Shown here: positions 24,973 through 33,852 of the stretch, one piece after another | How positions within the stretch are numbered: position 1 is the first letter of the stretch | How the letters are laid out: the number at the start of each line of letters is the position of its first letter | Assembly (NCBI GenBank): GCA_910583845.1 | Contig: CAJUAB010000018.1 | Span: 1-64,000 of the forward strand | Length of the DNA stretch: 64,000 nt | Direction of reading: 5' to 3' | Origin: an uncultured Acetatifactor sp. | GTDB lineage: Bacteria > Bacillota > Clostridia > Lachnospirales > Lachnospiraceae | The notes under the pieces: generated by a model | What the model saw: only the letters and a program-made list of their open reading frames with translations | Told to the model about the DNA's origin: nothing | Database searches by the model: none | Position numbers and translations under genes: made by a program

Positions 24973-25019
24973 CCCCTCAATACACTTTGAATTTTCTCTA
25001 CTATAAGTGTATTAAGGGG
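24973..25019 (-). terminator. Hairpin overlapping a ribosome binding site
   Basis: CCCCTCAATACACTT (24973-24987) pairs with AAGTGTATTAAGGGG (25005-25019): 15 bp with one mismatch or wobble and a 17-base loop. Read on the minus strand it is followed by TTTTT and then the ATG of the DUF6128-like gene. It would end transcription from the CdaR-like gene upstream, and its 3' arm includes the GAGGGGG binding site of the next gene. Confidence 0.65.
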
Positions 25020-25116
25020 TTGTCCGTTTTATTCCTGCCTGTTTTAAGTTTCAACCGGTCCCACTCCCGCCCCAAAACGGGCGGCTACCCGTCTCAAAGC
25101 AGGTTGGGAGAATGCT

Positions 25117-26205
25117 TTAGTATTCCAGAGAATCCAGATATTTCATATAATTTACCACCATCAGCGCGATCTTAAAGGTCAGCGCGTCATCAAAATTGCG
25201 CAGATCAAGCCCCGTGCTCTTCTGGATTTTCTCGATCCGGTACACCAGCGTATTGCGATGTACGAACAACTGGCGGGAGGTCTCCGATACATTTAGATTA
25301 TTGTCAAAAAACTTGTTGATTGTAGTCAGTGTCTCCTCATCCAGGTCGATGGGCAAATTCTCTCCGAAGATCTCTTCTATAAAAATCCTGCACAGATTCA
25401 CAGGCAGCTGATAAATCAGCCTGCCGATCCCCAATGTACTGTAGGCCACCACACCTCGCTCCGCGTAAAAAATTTTACCCACATCCAGCGCCAGCTTGGC
25501 CTCCTTGTAGGATTTTGACACATCTTTAAGCTCCTGCACCACGGTGCCAAAGGACACCCGCACATTCAACATTGCCTCCGCATTCATCATGGCCACAATG
25601 GTATGTGCCACATCACACAGATTCTCATATGTGACCGTCGGGTCCAGCGTTTTGATCAGGATTACATTGGTCTCATCCACCGCTGTGATATAGTCTCCCC
25701 CCTGGGAGGAAAACATCCCTTTCAGCAGTTCTGTCACAATACTGTCCTTCTCCAGCTTGGTTTCTATCAGGAACACCGCCCTGGGAGCCGTCACCTCCAC
25801 ATGAAGTTTCTTGGCCCTGTTATAGATGTCCACCAGCAGAAGATTATCCAGCAGAAGATTCTGGAAAAAGTTGTTTCGGTCAAACCTCTCCTTATACGCG
25901 ATTGTCAGGTTCTGAATCTGGCATACGGCAATCTTGCCCACCATATACACATCGTCCCCGGTTCCACTGGCCACCAGTACATAGAGCAATTCCCCCTCAT
26001 CCAAAATCTTAAGCAGATGGTGAGGGCCGATCACCTGACTGTCAGCCGGTGAAGCTGCAAAGCTGCTGATCAGATTCCCCTGTATTTCCTGCATGTCATT
26101 AGTTGCGGCGATCACTGTGGCGGAAGGGTCATACACACACAGATCCACCTTGGTGATTGTCTTTAACTCGTCTATACTTGTCTGAATGATCTGACTAGAT
26201 ATCAT
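25117..26205 (-). CDS. CdaR/PucR-family transcriptional regulator
   Basis: A 362-residue regulator. The N-terminal half (about 1-130) resembles the sugar-diacid sensing domain of CdaR. The centre is a GGDEF-like fold without a GGDEF motif (YEERGVVAYSTLG region). The C-terminus holds the PucR-type helix-turn-helix with LFVHRNTLVYRIEKIQKSTG. The start at 26205 follows GAGGAGG. It lies downstream of the importer ATPase gene on the same strand but beyond a strong terminator, so it is probably transcribed alone. Its ligand is not evident. Confidence 0.85.
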   Translation of the reverse strand: MISSQIIQTSIDELKTITKVDLCVYDPSATVIAATNDMQEIQGNLISSFAASPADSQVIGPHHLLKILDEGELLYVLVASGTGDDVYMVGKIAVCQIQNLTIAYKERFDRNNFFQNLLLDNLLLVDIYNRAKKLHVEVTAPRAVFLIETKLEKDSIVTELLKGMFSSQGGDYITAVDETNVILIKTLDPTVTYENLCDVAHTIVAMMNAEAMLNVRVSFGTVVQELKDVSKSYKEAKLALDVGKIFYAERGVVAYSTLGIGRLIYQLPVNLCRIFIEEIFGENLPIDLDEETLTTINKFFDNNLNVSETSRQLFVHRNTLVYRIEKIQKSTGLDLRNFDDALTFKIALMVVNYMKYLDSLEY

Positions 26206-26301
26206 AACTCCTCCTCATATGGCTTATCGAAAGCATGCTCTTTGCTTCTGATTAAAGGGCGCGTTCTTTGCGCCTTCCCATATCCCCCGCAAAACCGGCG
26301 G

Positions 26302-26342
26302 CATATAGAAAAAAGGGAGGTGCTGGAAACCAGCACCTCCCT
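26302..26342 (-). terminator. Terminator of ugpC/msmX
   Basis: A perfect 13-bp stem, AGGGAGGTGCTGG with CCAGCACCTCCCT, and a 3-base loop (26316-26341), followed on the minus strand by six T. Confidence 0.9.
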
Positions 26343-26353
26343 GGACAATCTTA

Positions 26354-27466
26354 CTAATTGGTAATGATCTGCTCGGTCTCTTTGTCAAATACATGGATCT
26401 TCTCAACATCCAGAGCGAACTTCACAGCATCGCCAGGTCTTGCAGTTGTACGGGAATCTACCCTTGCAGTCATCGGGAAGGTATCCAGATCAAAGTATAA
26501 GTAAACCTCTGCGCCCAACAGCTCGTAAACCTTCACGGTAGACTCGAATACGCTGTCCGGAGATGACTTGATAAACGCCTCGGAATCATATACGTCCTCG
26601 GGACGGATACCGAAGGTAACGACCTTTCCGTCATAACCGCCATCGATAATCTTCTTGGACTTGTCAGCAGGCAGGGGAACACTGTGGCCCGCGATCTCCA
26701 GGTTGGCAATATTGCCGGTAACCTTGATGGTGGCATCCAGGAAGTTCATCTGAGGGGAACCCATGAATCCAGCCACGAACAGGTTCTGGGGCTTCTGATA
26801 CAGATTCTGAGGGGTATCCACCTGCTGGATCACGCCGTCCTTCATAACAACAATTCTGGTACCCAGCGTCATAGCCTCGGTCTGGTCATGTGTAACGTAG
26901 ATGATGGTGGTGCCCAGTCTCTGATGCAGCTTGGAGATCTCAACACGCATCTGCACACGCAGCTTTGCATCCAGGTTGGACAGAGGCTCATCCATCAGGA
27001 ACACCTTGGGATTACGCACGATAGCACGTCCCATGGCCACACGCTGTCTCTGACCACCGGACAGAGCCTTCGGCTTACGGTCCAGCAGCTTCTCCAGATC
27101 CAGGATCTTGGCGGCTTCCTTAACCATCTTGTCGATCTGGTCCTTGGGAACCTTTCTCAGCTTCAGACCAAATGCCATATTATCATATACAGACATATGA
27201 GGATACAGAGCGTAGTTCTGGAATACCATGGCAATATCTCTGTCCTTGGGCTCCACATCATTAACTACTCTGTCACCAATCTTTAACTCACCGGAGGAGA
27301 TATCTTCCAGACCCGCAATCATACGAAGAGTGGTGGACTTACCGCAACCAGAGGGACCTACGAAGATGATGAACTCCTGATCTGCTATCTCAAGGTTAAA
27401 ATTCTTAACTGCCTCAAAACCATTCGGATACACCTTGCAGATATTCTTTAAAGATAAACTAGCCAT
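26354..27466 (-). CDS. ugpC: Sugar ABC importer ATPase (UgpC/MsmX type)
   Basis: A 370-residue ATPase with Walker A GPSGCGKST, Q-loop, signature LSGGQRQRVAMGRA, Walker B VFLMDEPLSNLD and H-loop THDQTEA, followed by the C-terminal OB-type regulatory domain of CUT1 ATPases. MsmX-type proteins are shared by several sugar importers whose operons lack an ATPase. This is a likely partner of the importer at 3617-7134, because that operon has none. The start at 27466 follows AAAGGAG. A strong terminator ends the gene. Confidence 0.95.
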   Translation of the reverse strand: MASLSLKNICKVYPNGFEAVKNFNLEIADQEFIIFVGPSGCGKSTTLRMIAGLEDISSGELKIGDRVVNDVEPKDRDIAMVFQNYALYPHMSVYDNMAFGLKLRKVPKDQIDKMVKEAAKILDLEKLLDRKPKALSGGQRQRVAMGRAIVRNPKVFLMDEPLSNLDAKLRVQMRVEISKLHQRLGTTIIYVTHDQTEAMTLGTRIVVMKDGVIQQVDTPQNLYQKPQNLFVAGFMGSPQMNFLDATIKVTGNIANLEIAGHSVPLPADKSKKIIDGGYDGKVVTFGIRPEDVYDSEAFIKSSPDSVFESTVKVYELLGAEVYLYFDLDTFPMTARVDSRTTARPGDAVKFALDVEKIHVFDKETEQIITN

Positions 27467-27692
27467 AAAATAACTCCTTTCATAATAGAAAATTATTTTT
27501 CTGTTGGTGCAGCGATATGTATCACCACAACTCTTAACTAAGTATAACTAAATCCCTGGTGAAATTCTATGCCACTATTCCACAAAGATTTCGTCCCCGA
27601 TTGTGGGAATTGCTCACAAATCCGCACGTTTTACAGTCCCACCGTCATTTTTCACAAAAGCCATTTTCTTTATTGGACATAATCCACAGTTT

Positions 27693-28409
27693 TTAACCGA
27701 TATTTTTTTCCTCCAGCGTGGTATCCAGCTTGTCATGGAAAATTTTCTCTCCATCGTCCTCCTGCTCCGCGCCTCCTCCCGCGCCATTGGCCTCATTGAT
27801 CCTGTCCTCCAGTTTCAGGAAGAATTTGTTATACATTTTCGCGGACAGAAACGCAGGCACCGTCATGCCGAAAAGCATCACCAGCGGAAACACATTGGGC
27901 ACAAATATCACAAGCACCATGGGCAGGACATACAGCACCAGCATCACCACGCTCTTGGGCGCCTGCAGGATGCTCATTGCCAGCGCGTTCCTGATGGTGC
28001 GGAATACCGGGTTGGCGAACTTGGCCTGAACCGGGAATACAAACAGCAGCGTGAATACGGTAAAGATGGCGATGGCTCCCAGAATCGCCCGGAACACCAC
28101 ATGGAATTCCGTCTCCGACATGCGCATAATGTAGAAGTCCCCGCCCAGAACCAGCCCCAGGACCAGCATGATCAGCCAGATGGCGGTGGACTGCCAGAAA
28201 TTATCCTTGAACGCTTTGAAGTATCCCTTCACAATGTAGCACTCCTCATCCCGCACGATCTTCAGCACCTGGTAGTGCATGGCCGTGAGAGCCGCCCCGG
28301 TGGTAATCAGAGGAATCATACAGACAATGGTCAGCAGGTTCAGGATCATCAGATCCGCCACCTTGTTCATGATCTGCATAAAGGGGCTGTCGATGTTCAA
28401 AAATTTCAT
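27693..28409 (-). CDS. YesL-like (DUF624) membrane protein
   Basis: A 238-residue protein with about five membrane segments and the DUF624 signature near its N-terminus (MNKVADLMILNLLTIVCMIP and GAALTAMHYQVLKIVRDEE). YesL-like genes usually accompany sugar ABC importers and YesM/YesN regulators, but the biochemical role is unknown. The ATG at 28409 follows GAAAGGAAAC. It lies upstream of ugpC on the same strand with a 226-base gap in which I see no gene. The C-terminal tail is charged and cytoplasmic. Confidence 0.88.
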   Translation of the reverse strand: MKFLNIDSPFMQIMNKVADLMILNLLTIVCMIPLITTGAALTAMHYQVLKIVRDEECYIVKGYFKAFKDNFWQSTAIWLIMLVLGLVLGGDFYIMRMSETEFHVVFRAILGAIAIFTVFTLLFVFPVQAKFANPVFRTIRNALAMSILQAPKSVVMLVLYVLPMVLVIFVPNVFPLVMLFGMTVPAFLSAKMYNKFFLKLEDRINEANGAGGGAEQEDDGEKIFHDKLDTTLEEKNIG

Positions 28410-28458
28410 TCTTTTGTTTCCTTTCTGTTTTGAGCTTAGTCGCTGCGATACAGCCACA

Positions 28459-28944
28459 TCAAAAAAATTTCTCCATGGAGGTCACACGAATGCCGGAGAT
28501 CTGTTCCTCCGGTTTCAAGGCATAGAAACCCAGTTTCCGGTAAAAATCCACCGCATAGGGAGCCGCCGTGAGCGTCATGCTGTGCTCCCCGGCCTCCCTC
28601 TCCAGATACCGGCACAGGCTCTTCATCAGCATCCTGCCGATCCCCCGCCGGTGGTATCGCTCGTCCACAAACAGCAGGGACAGGTGGTTGCCGTTGCGCA
28701 CGGAGGCCAGCCCCACCACCAGAGCGCCGTCCAGAGCCACCAGCACCTGATAGCGGCCGTTTATGAACAGCTTTCTGAGCGTACCGTCATGTATGAAGGT
28801 ATCAAAGTTATCGATACCCTCCTGGGAATAATCCCTCCCCTCAAATTTCAGAAAGGTCCTCCACACCATGTCCATGGCCGGCTCCCAGTCTTCCGGCAGC
28901 GCCCATCTGATTGTATAAGGGAATTGATTCGCTTCCATATTCAT
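28459..28944 (-). CDS. GNAT-family N-acetyltransferase
   Basis: A 161-residue acetyltransferase. The acetyl-CoA loop reads RYHRRGIGRMLMKSL, and the later YRKLGF motif is typical of GNAT enzymes. The acceptor substrate is unknown. Two ATG codons lie two codons apart (28944 and 28938). GGAAAGG is too close to the first and well spaced for the second, so 28938 may be the true start. Confidence 0.88.
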   Translation of the reverse strand: MNMEANQFPYTIRWALPEDWEPAMDMVWRTFLKFEGRDYSQEGIDNFDTFIHDGTLRKLFINGRYQVLVALDGALVVGLASVRNGNHLSLLFVDERYHRRGIGRMLMKSLCRYLEREAGEHSMTLTAAPYAVDFYRKLGFYALKPEEQISGIRVTSMEKFF

Positions 28945-28980
28945 TCACCTTTCCAGCATGCGGGCCATGCTCCGGCCCGC

Positions 28981-29976
28981 TTATTCCTTCACGGCGCAGG
29001 CACCTACCCGGTTTTCAAGGGGCAGGCCGTTTTCCAGCGCGTGGGCGTTCTCCATGGTAACCTTCGCGATGGCGGCCATGGCCTCCCGGGTAAAAAATCC
29101 CATATGGGAGGTAATCAGCACATTGGGAAAGGTTGTCAGCCGGGCCAGATTATCGTCCTCAATGATCTCTCCCGAACAGTCCTCGTAGAATATACCTTCC
29201 TCCTCCTCGTACACGTCCAGCCCCACGCCGCCGAATTTTTTCCGCAGCAGACCTTCAATCAGATCGTCCGTATGAATCAGGCTTCCTCTGGAGGTATTCA
29301 CCAGATACACGCCATCTTTCATCATGGAGATGCTTTCCCGGTTGATCATGTGCCGGGTCTGGGCGGTCAGCGGGCAGTGCAGGCTGATCACATCCGCCTG
29401 CCTAAACAGCTCTTCTCTGGACACATAGGCCACGTCCAGATCGGGGTTGGGGTATGGGTCATACGCCACAATCTTCATGCCAAAACCCTGACAGATCCGG
29501 ATCATGGCCTGCCCGATCCGCCCGGTTCCCACGATTCCCGCCGTCTTCCCATACAGATCCGTCCCCATCAGCCCCTGGAGGCTCATGTTGAATTCCCTCG
29601 TACGATTATACGCCTTGTGGGTGCAGCGGTTCAGAGTCAGCAGCACAGCCGTCGCGAACTCCGCCACCGCCTCCGGGGAATAGCTGGGCACACGCAGTAT
29701 GACGATCTTGTCCTCCGCCGCTTTCACATCCACATTGTTGAACCCGGCGCTCCGCAGCAAAATCCCTTTCACATGCATGTCATAAAGCACTTCGATCATC
29801 TCGCCGTCAATATGGTCGTTGACAAAGACGCAGATGGCGTCACATCCCTTTGCCAGAAACAGAGTCTCTCTGGTACAGGGAAATTCAATAAAAAGAATTT
29901 CATATCCATACTGCTCCCCCAGCGGCTCGAACCAGAGGCGGTCGTATGGCTTGGTGCTGTAAAACGCGATTTTCAT
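28981..29976 (-). CDS. D-2-hydroxyacid dehydrogenase (D-lactate dehydrogenase-like)
   Basis: A 331-residue NAD-dependent dehydrogenase. The Rossmann motif is GIVGTGRIGQ, the catalytic Arg lies in NTSRGSL, the Glu in the DVYEEE region and the His in SHMGF. The N-terminus MKIAFYSTKPYDRLWFE is typical of fermentative D-lactate dehydrogenases that reduce pyruvate. Related 2-hydroxyacid dehydrogenases for other acids cannot be excluded. The ATG at 29976 follows TTGGAGGG; the longer frame upstream is not conserved-looking. Confidence 0.9.
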   Translation of the reverse strand: MKIAFYSTKPYDRLWFEPLGEQYGYEILFIEFPCTRETLFLAKGCDAICVFVNDHIDGEMIEVLYDMHVKGILLRSAGFNNVDVKAAEDKIVILRVPSYSPEAVAEFATAVLLTLNRCTHKAYNRTREFNMSLQGLMGTDLYGKTAGIVGTGRIGQAMIRICQGFGMKIVAYDPYPNPDLDVAYVSREELFRQADVISLHCPLTAQTRHMINRESISMMKDGVYLVNTSRGSLIHTDDLIEGLLRKKFGGVGLDVYEEEEGIFYEDCSGEIIEDDNLARLTTFPNVLITSHMGFFTREAMAAIAKVTMENAHALENGLPLENRVGACAVKE

Positions 29977-30155
29977 GGCAATTCCCTCCAACATTAATGT
30001 TTGACATATCCCCTTCCGATGTACGGCGCGCGGCTTCGAATCTCCCGCGGCCCGGGAAGCCCCAGGCTTCATCGCCGCGAGGTCCGGGAACATATACTTT
30101 CAGCTGCACAGGCATCCTGCCTGTTTGGGGAATAGTTTTGGTATTTCCGTCTTTT

Positions 30156-31100
30156 TTATGCGTCCGCTTTCAGACAATGCCTTCGCATCCAGTCATAGAT
30201 CAGTTCCATGATCCGGGCGCGCTCCGGCTCATTCAGAAGCTCGTGTCTGCCCGTCTCCCAGAGGCACATCTCCACATCCTTCACGCCCGCGTCCCGCAGT
30301 CCCTGGCACACTTTGGGTATGCCTTTTCCGTATTGCCCCAGCGGGTCCGCGTCGCCGGAAATCACCATCAGGGGCAGATCGGCAGGAATTTTTCGCAGAC
30401 GCCGGGGATCGTGGGCCCGCGAGATCAGCTCCGAAAGGGTCTGGAAGCCGTTGAGCGTAAAGACATTGCCGCACAGGGGATCTTCCATGTAGCGCCTCAC
30501 GCTCTCCTCGTCCTTGCACAGCCAGTCAAAATCCGTTTTTGCGTCCGGTATCCGTCTGTTATAGCCGCTGAAGCTCACCCTGTCGCTGAACCTGCTCACA
30601 TGTCTGGAACCCAGAAAAATCTTCTGCAGTCCCACCATACATTTTGCCGCTGCCATGGCTACTCTGGGCTGATACCCCGTTCCCATGATCACCGCCCCGG
30701 TGATTCCGCTGCCATACATGGTCAGATAATTGCGCAGAATAAAAGAGCCCATGCTGTGTCCCACAATCACATAGGGCAGCCCCGGATATTCCTGCTGGGT
30801 CATCTTCTTGAGGCGGTGAACATCCCGCACCAGCACCGTCGCCGGGTCCTGCTGGCAGAAGTAGCCGTAGAGACCGTCCTCCCCCACACTTTTCCCATGG
30901 CCCAGGTGGTCGTTGCCCGTAACCACACAGCCCCTCTGTGTCAGAAAACGGGCGAACTCCTCATATCGCTCGATGTACTCCGCCATGCCGTGGACAATCT
31001 GCACCACACATGCGGGTTCCCGGTCCCCGGGGACATATCTGACCGCATGGATTCTGGATCTGTTGTCCCTGGAGTCAAAAAAGAACTCTTCTTTTTTCAT
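30156..31100 (-). CDS. Alpha/beta hydrolase (lysophospholipase/monoacylglycerol lipase-like)
   Basis: A 314-residue serine hydrolase. The nucleophile elbow is VGHSMGSF, the oxyanion region is VQIVHGMAEYIERY, and a family-typical GNDHLGHGKS follows. The acid Asp (SGDADPLG) and His (TGRHELLNE) complete the triad. This arrangement belongs to the Hydrolase_4 family that includes lysophospholipases and monoacylglycerol lipases. No signal peptide is seen. The start at 31100 follows GAGGAAAA. Its leader carries hairpins and a repeated CTGTTTCATGA. Confidence 0.88.
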   Translation of the reverse strand: MKKEEFFFDSRDNRSRIHAVRYVPGDREPACVVQIVHGMAEYIERYEEFARFLTQRGCVVTGNDHLGHGKSVGEDGLYGYFCQQDPATVLVRDVHRLKKMTQQEYPGLPYVIVGHSMGSFILRNYLTMYGSGITGAVIMGTGYQPRVAMAAAKCMVGLQKIFLGSRHVSRFSDRVSFSGYNRRIPDAKTDFDWLCKDEESVRRYMEDPLCGNVFTLNGFQTLSELISRAHDPRRLRKIPADLPLMVISGDADPLGQYGKGIPKVCQGLRDAGVKDVEMCLWETGRHELLNEPERARIMELIYDWMRRHCLKADA

Positions 31101-31134
31101 GCTTATCGGTTTTCCTCTTCCTGTATTTTCGCGC

Positions 31135-31211
31135 GTCATGAAACAGCAGGGTCCACACCGGACGTGGATTCTGTTTCATGAAACAGATGCATGGCCCGAA
31201 AGCCATGCATC
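31135..31211 (-). promoter_or_regulatory. Leader with hairpin and repeated CTGTTTCATGA
   Basis: GATGCATGGC and GCCATGCATC form a 10-bp stem (31186-31211). Next to it is the palindrome CTGTTTCATGAAACAG (31170-31185), and CTGTTTCATGA recurs at about 31135-31145. A TATAAT lies upstream at about 31213-31218 on the minus strand. These may be operators or an RNA control element for the hydrolase gene. Confidence 0.4.
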
Positions 31212-31323
31212 TATTATACACTATCTCATCTGATATTTTAACCCGTTTATGGAAATTTAATAAAATGAGCACCTTTCTCACTATTTTGTATGCGCCGCAT
31301 GATTGACTTATACACGTTTTCAA

Positions 31324-33435
31324 TTAAATATTCTTTTCCTTACACCATTTCAAATATTTATTAAAAACAAATTGTAATTGATCAAACTTAAATTGCTTGT
31401 ATGCAACACGGCTTATTTTAAGATCATCCATTTTACTGAGTCTACATTTATACATGATTCCGTCCTCATATATCAAATTCTCATACTTTAGAAATTCCAA
31501 TACTTTTGACTTAATGCCTGTATGACATCTATTATCGATTTTCTCCTTATATTTCGCAGGGTCACCTTCATAATTATCTGTTTTAAACTGCTCCAAAACC
31601 TTTTTTAAGCCATACGTGAATTGATCTATTTCTTCTCCATCTTTATCCAAATGGATATCAAAGGAATACCGATACTGATAAAGTTCATAAAAAACCCGCT
31701 TTAGCGAATTATCATTTTCAAAGGGGAAATCTATCTTTAAGTTTTTTGTTCCTTTTATATTTAATTTGCAATTTTCTTTCTTAGTCGCCTCTTCATGAAC
31801 AATTATTCGATTTTCCTCAATTCCATATGTTTCAAGCAATATTTCTGATGCATCAAACCTAAGGTTATCGCACTCAATAAATGCTTGACTAATTACAACA
31901 TCTTCGATAAATTCCGATGAAAAAATAATTGTCCCATCAACATTAATATTCATATTCTCAGCACGATTAAGGCGAATAGGCTCCTTTTCATCACGTATGA
32001 TTTTCATTGAAATTTTAGATTTGTCAGAATCACCTAAATCTAAAAATGATAAATAAAGGGAGTCATCATCTTCCGTGTCCCCTGTACCACCATATCCAAT
32101 TTCACAATAAGTACTGTTCCCAGCATCTGTTTGTGATGAATATGCTAATTCCAGAAGATATATATGCTCACTTCTGACCTGCCCATTATTTAGACTCAAA
32201 TAGCAATCCATAAAAACACGTGTTGGTAATTTCAGGCAAGAGGCTGTACCTTGTTTATATTCTTCCGCAAACATTACTAAATCGGGATTCAACAGCGACT
32301 CTGCCAGTAGATAGTCACTGAATATCGGCATGATTGCATTGTTTTGTAAGAAAACGTGTTGAGGCAACCAATCTTTCAACAAGCTCAAATAATTGTCCTT
32401 GTCCTCCGGCAAAAGTTCATTGCACGGCCCATAATCATCTATGGCTATATTTTGATCTGCAAAGGCATAAAAATATAAGCGAATTAGTTGTTCCTGTTTA
32501 CAGTAAAGAGAATCAACGATCCCCTCCTTTCCTGACTCAGAATATTTACTACGAATCTTATCCTTAAACGCTGATAGTTTCCCCATCTCACGCTCTATTA
32601 AGTCTTGAATAATATTAAATATCAGCTTGTTATTTCCTGATAATTCCCTTAGTCCAGATAGTCTCTTGTCATTTTGCACAAAAAAAGCATTATCAATTTG
32701 TCGACACAAAATACTAAGAACCTGGGCATAGCCTACAAATCTTTTAATTTCACCTCTGTCTCCTATACGATTCTTTATCTCTGTTAAGTATCGCTCAATT
32801 TCACGCTGTTGCTCATAACTAAGGTGTTTGTTTTTATAATTAAAATACTTCTCAATAAAATTTTGAGCATCAGACTCTTCAAAATAATCAACACTATATT
32901 GAGTAATTCCTATATCTAACTCTTTACATGTTTCCACAATAAACTTTGCCATTTCCGTCCGGGCCGTAATGACTACAGTCGGAGATACTGGGTTCTCTAT
33001 TATTTTGTCAATTTCTGATAAAAATGCCTTAATCCCTTCCCTTCTCGATATTAAAGCAGCCTCATCAAATGAATCCAGAACAAACAAAATTTCGCCTGAA
33101 TTCATTTTTGAATATATTTCATCTTGTAGAACTCCATTCCCAATTCCTACAGCATGAGCAATTTCTCCCGCAAAAGAAGTCCCTCCTACGGGTTTTGTCG
33201 CAACATTCCAATAAAATCCATTATATGTATAAGCGATATGTTTAGCTAACGCCGTTTTTCCTACTGCGCCAGGAGCAGAAAATAAAATAAATTTATTATG
33301 AGCATTGCTTTGATATACTAAAGATACAGGTGATGGATAATAAAACTCTTCATCTGATATAACTTGCAAAACAGAGCAATCTTTCAATAACGGGAGTTGG
33401 CTTTTTTTTATGTTTAACGCGTCTTCCAGCTTCAT
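31324..33435 (-). CDS. STAND/NACHT-type NTPase, candidate defence protein
   Basis: A 703-residue protein. The P-loop is SAPGAVGKTALA (residues 53-64), and the Walker B ILFVLDSFDE (116-125) has the double acidic form of STAND/NACHT ATPases. A helical region to about residue 400 fits the ATPase arm. From about 440 the sequence turns to beta-strand-rich, charged segments of no family I recognise, ending in a helical, Lys-rich tail. No membrane segment or known effector (nuclease, TIR, protease) is evident. The gene is visibly more AT-rich than its neighbours, stands alone and has its own promoter. Lone STAND NTPases are often antiphage proteins; here that is inference. Confidence 0.8.
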   Translation of the reverse strand: MKLEDALNIKKSQLPLLKDCSVLQVISDEEFYYPSPVSLVYQSNAHNKFILFSAPGAVGKTALAKHIAYTYNGFYWNVATKPVGGTSFAGEIAHAVGIGNGVLQDEIYSKMNSGEILFVLDSFDEAALISRREGIKAFLSEIDKIIENPVSPTVVITARTEMAKFIVETCKELDIGITQYSVDYFEESDAQNFIEKYFNYKNKHLSYEQQREIERYLTEIKNRIGDRGEIKRFVGYAQVLSILCRQIDNAFFVQNDKRLSGLRELSGNNKLIFNIIQDLIEREMGKLSAFKDKIRSKYSESGKEGIVDSLYCKQEQLIRLYFYAFADQNIAIDDYGPCNELLPEDKDNYLSLLKDWLPQHVFLQNNAIMPIFSDYLLAESLLNPDLVMFAEEYKQGTASCLKLPTRVFMDCYLSLNNGQVRSEHIYLLELAYSSQTDAGNSTYCEIGYGGTGDTEDDDSLYLSFLDLGDSDKSKISMKIIRDEKEPIRLNRAENMNINVDGTIIFSSEFIEDVVISQAFIECDNLRFDASEILLETYGIEENRIIVHEEATKKENCKLNIKGTKNLKIDFPFENDNSLKRVFYELYQYRYSFDIHLDKDGEEIDQFTYGLKKVLEQFKTDNYEGDPAKYKEKIDNRCHTGIKSKVLEFLKYENLIYEDGIMYKCRLSKMDDLKISRVAYKQFKFDQLQFVFNKYLKWCKEKNI

Positions 33436-33474
33436 ACAAGTTTCCTTTCAATAAATTTTTATAGTTACATATAT

Positions 33475-33503
33475 ATTATACTATTATGCATCTATATCGT
33501 CAA
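33475..33503 (-). promoter_or_regulatory. Promoter of the STAND NTPase gene
   Basis: Read on the minus strand: TTGACG, a 17-base spacer and a consensus TATAAT, about 40 bases before the ATG. The ATG is preceded by GAAAGGAAAC. Confidence 0.8.
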
Positions 33504-33852
33504 TCTTTTATTTATGATTCGTTTGTATGTGCCCCGTTCTCCATTTAGTTTAGTTTTGTTTTATATTACTATCTATCATATTGCTCTTTATATTTCGCTT
33601 CCATGAATTACAAATTTACTGCGAATTTCGTCTTATACCGTTGCCTAAGACTTAATTATCATCGTCTCGCCTCAACAGAACAACGCCACGGGTCAATATG
33701 GCAGAATGTATTTTGATCCTCCATCCGAAGCACTGATCCATGGCATTGTCTTTATAGATTGTATTTTATTTATTCACTCACATATTCCACCTACTGCAAA
33801 TGCTTTATAAAGCAATTCGTGTTTAACGCATATGAAAAAGAAACCTAAGTAC
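33504..33852. other. AT-rich intergenic region, no gene seen
   Basis: No open frame of useful length and no structured RNA that I can recognise. It separates the STAND gene from the 3' end of metG and probably belongs to the transferred segment. Confidence 0.5.

Noticed and set aside
31170..31211. Hairpins considered as a terminator for the STAND gene
   Set aside because: No T-run follows on the minus strand, they lie more than 110 bases after the stop, and a TATAAT just upstream suggests they belong to the leader of the hydrolase gene.
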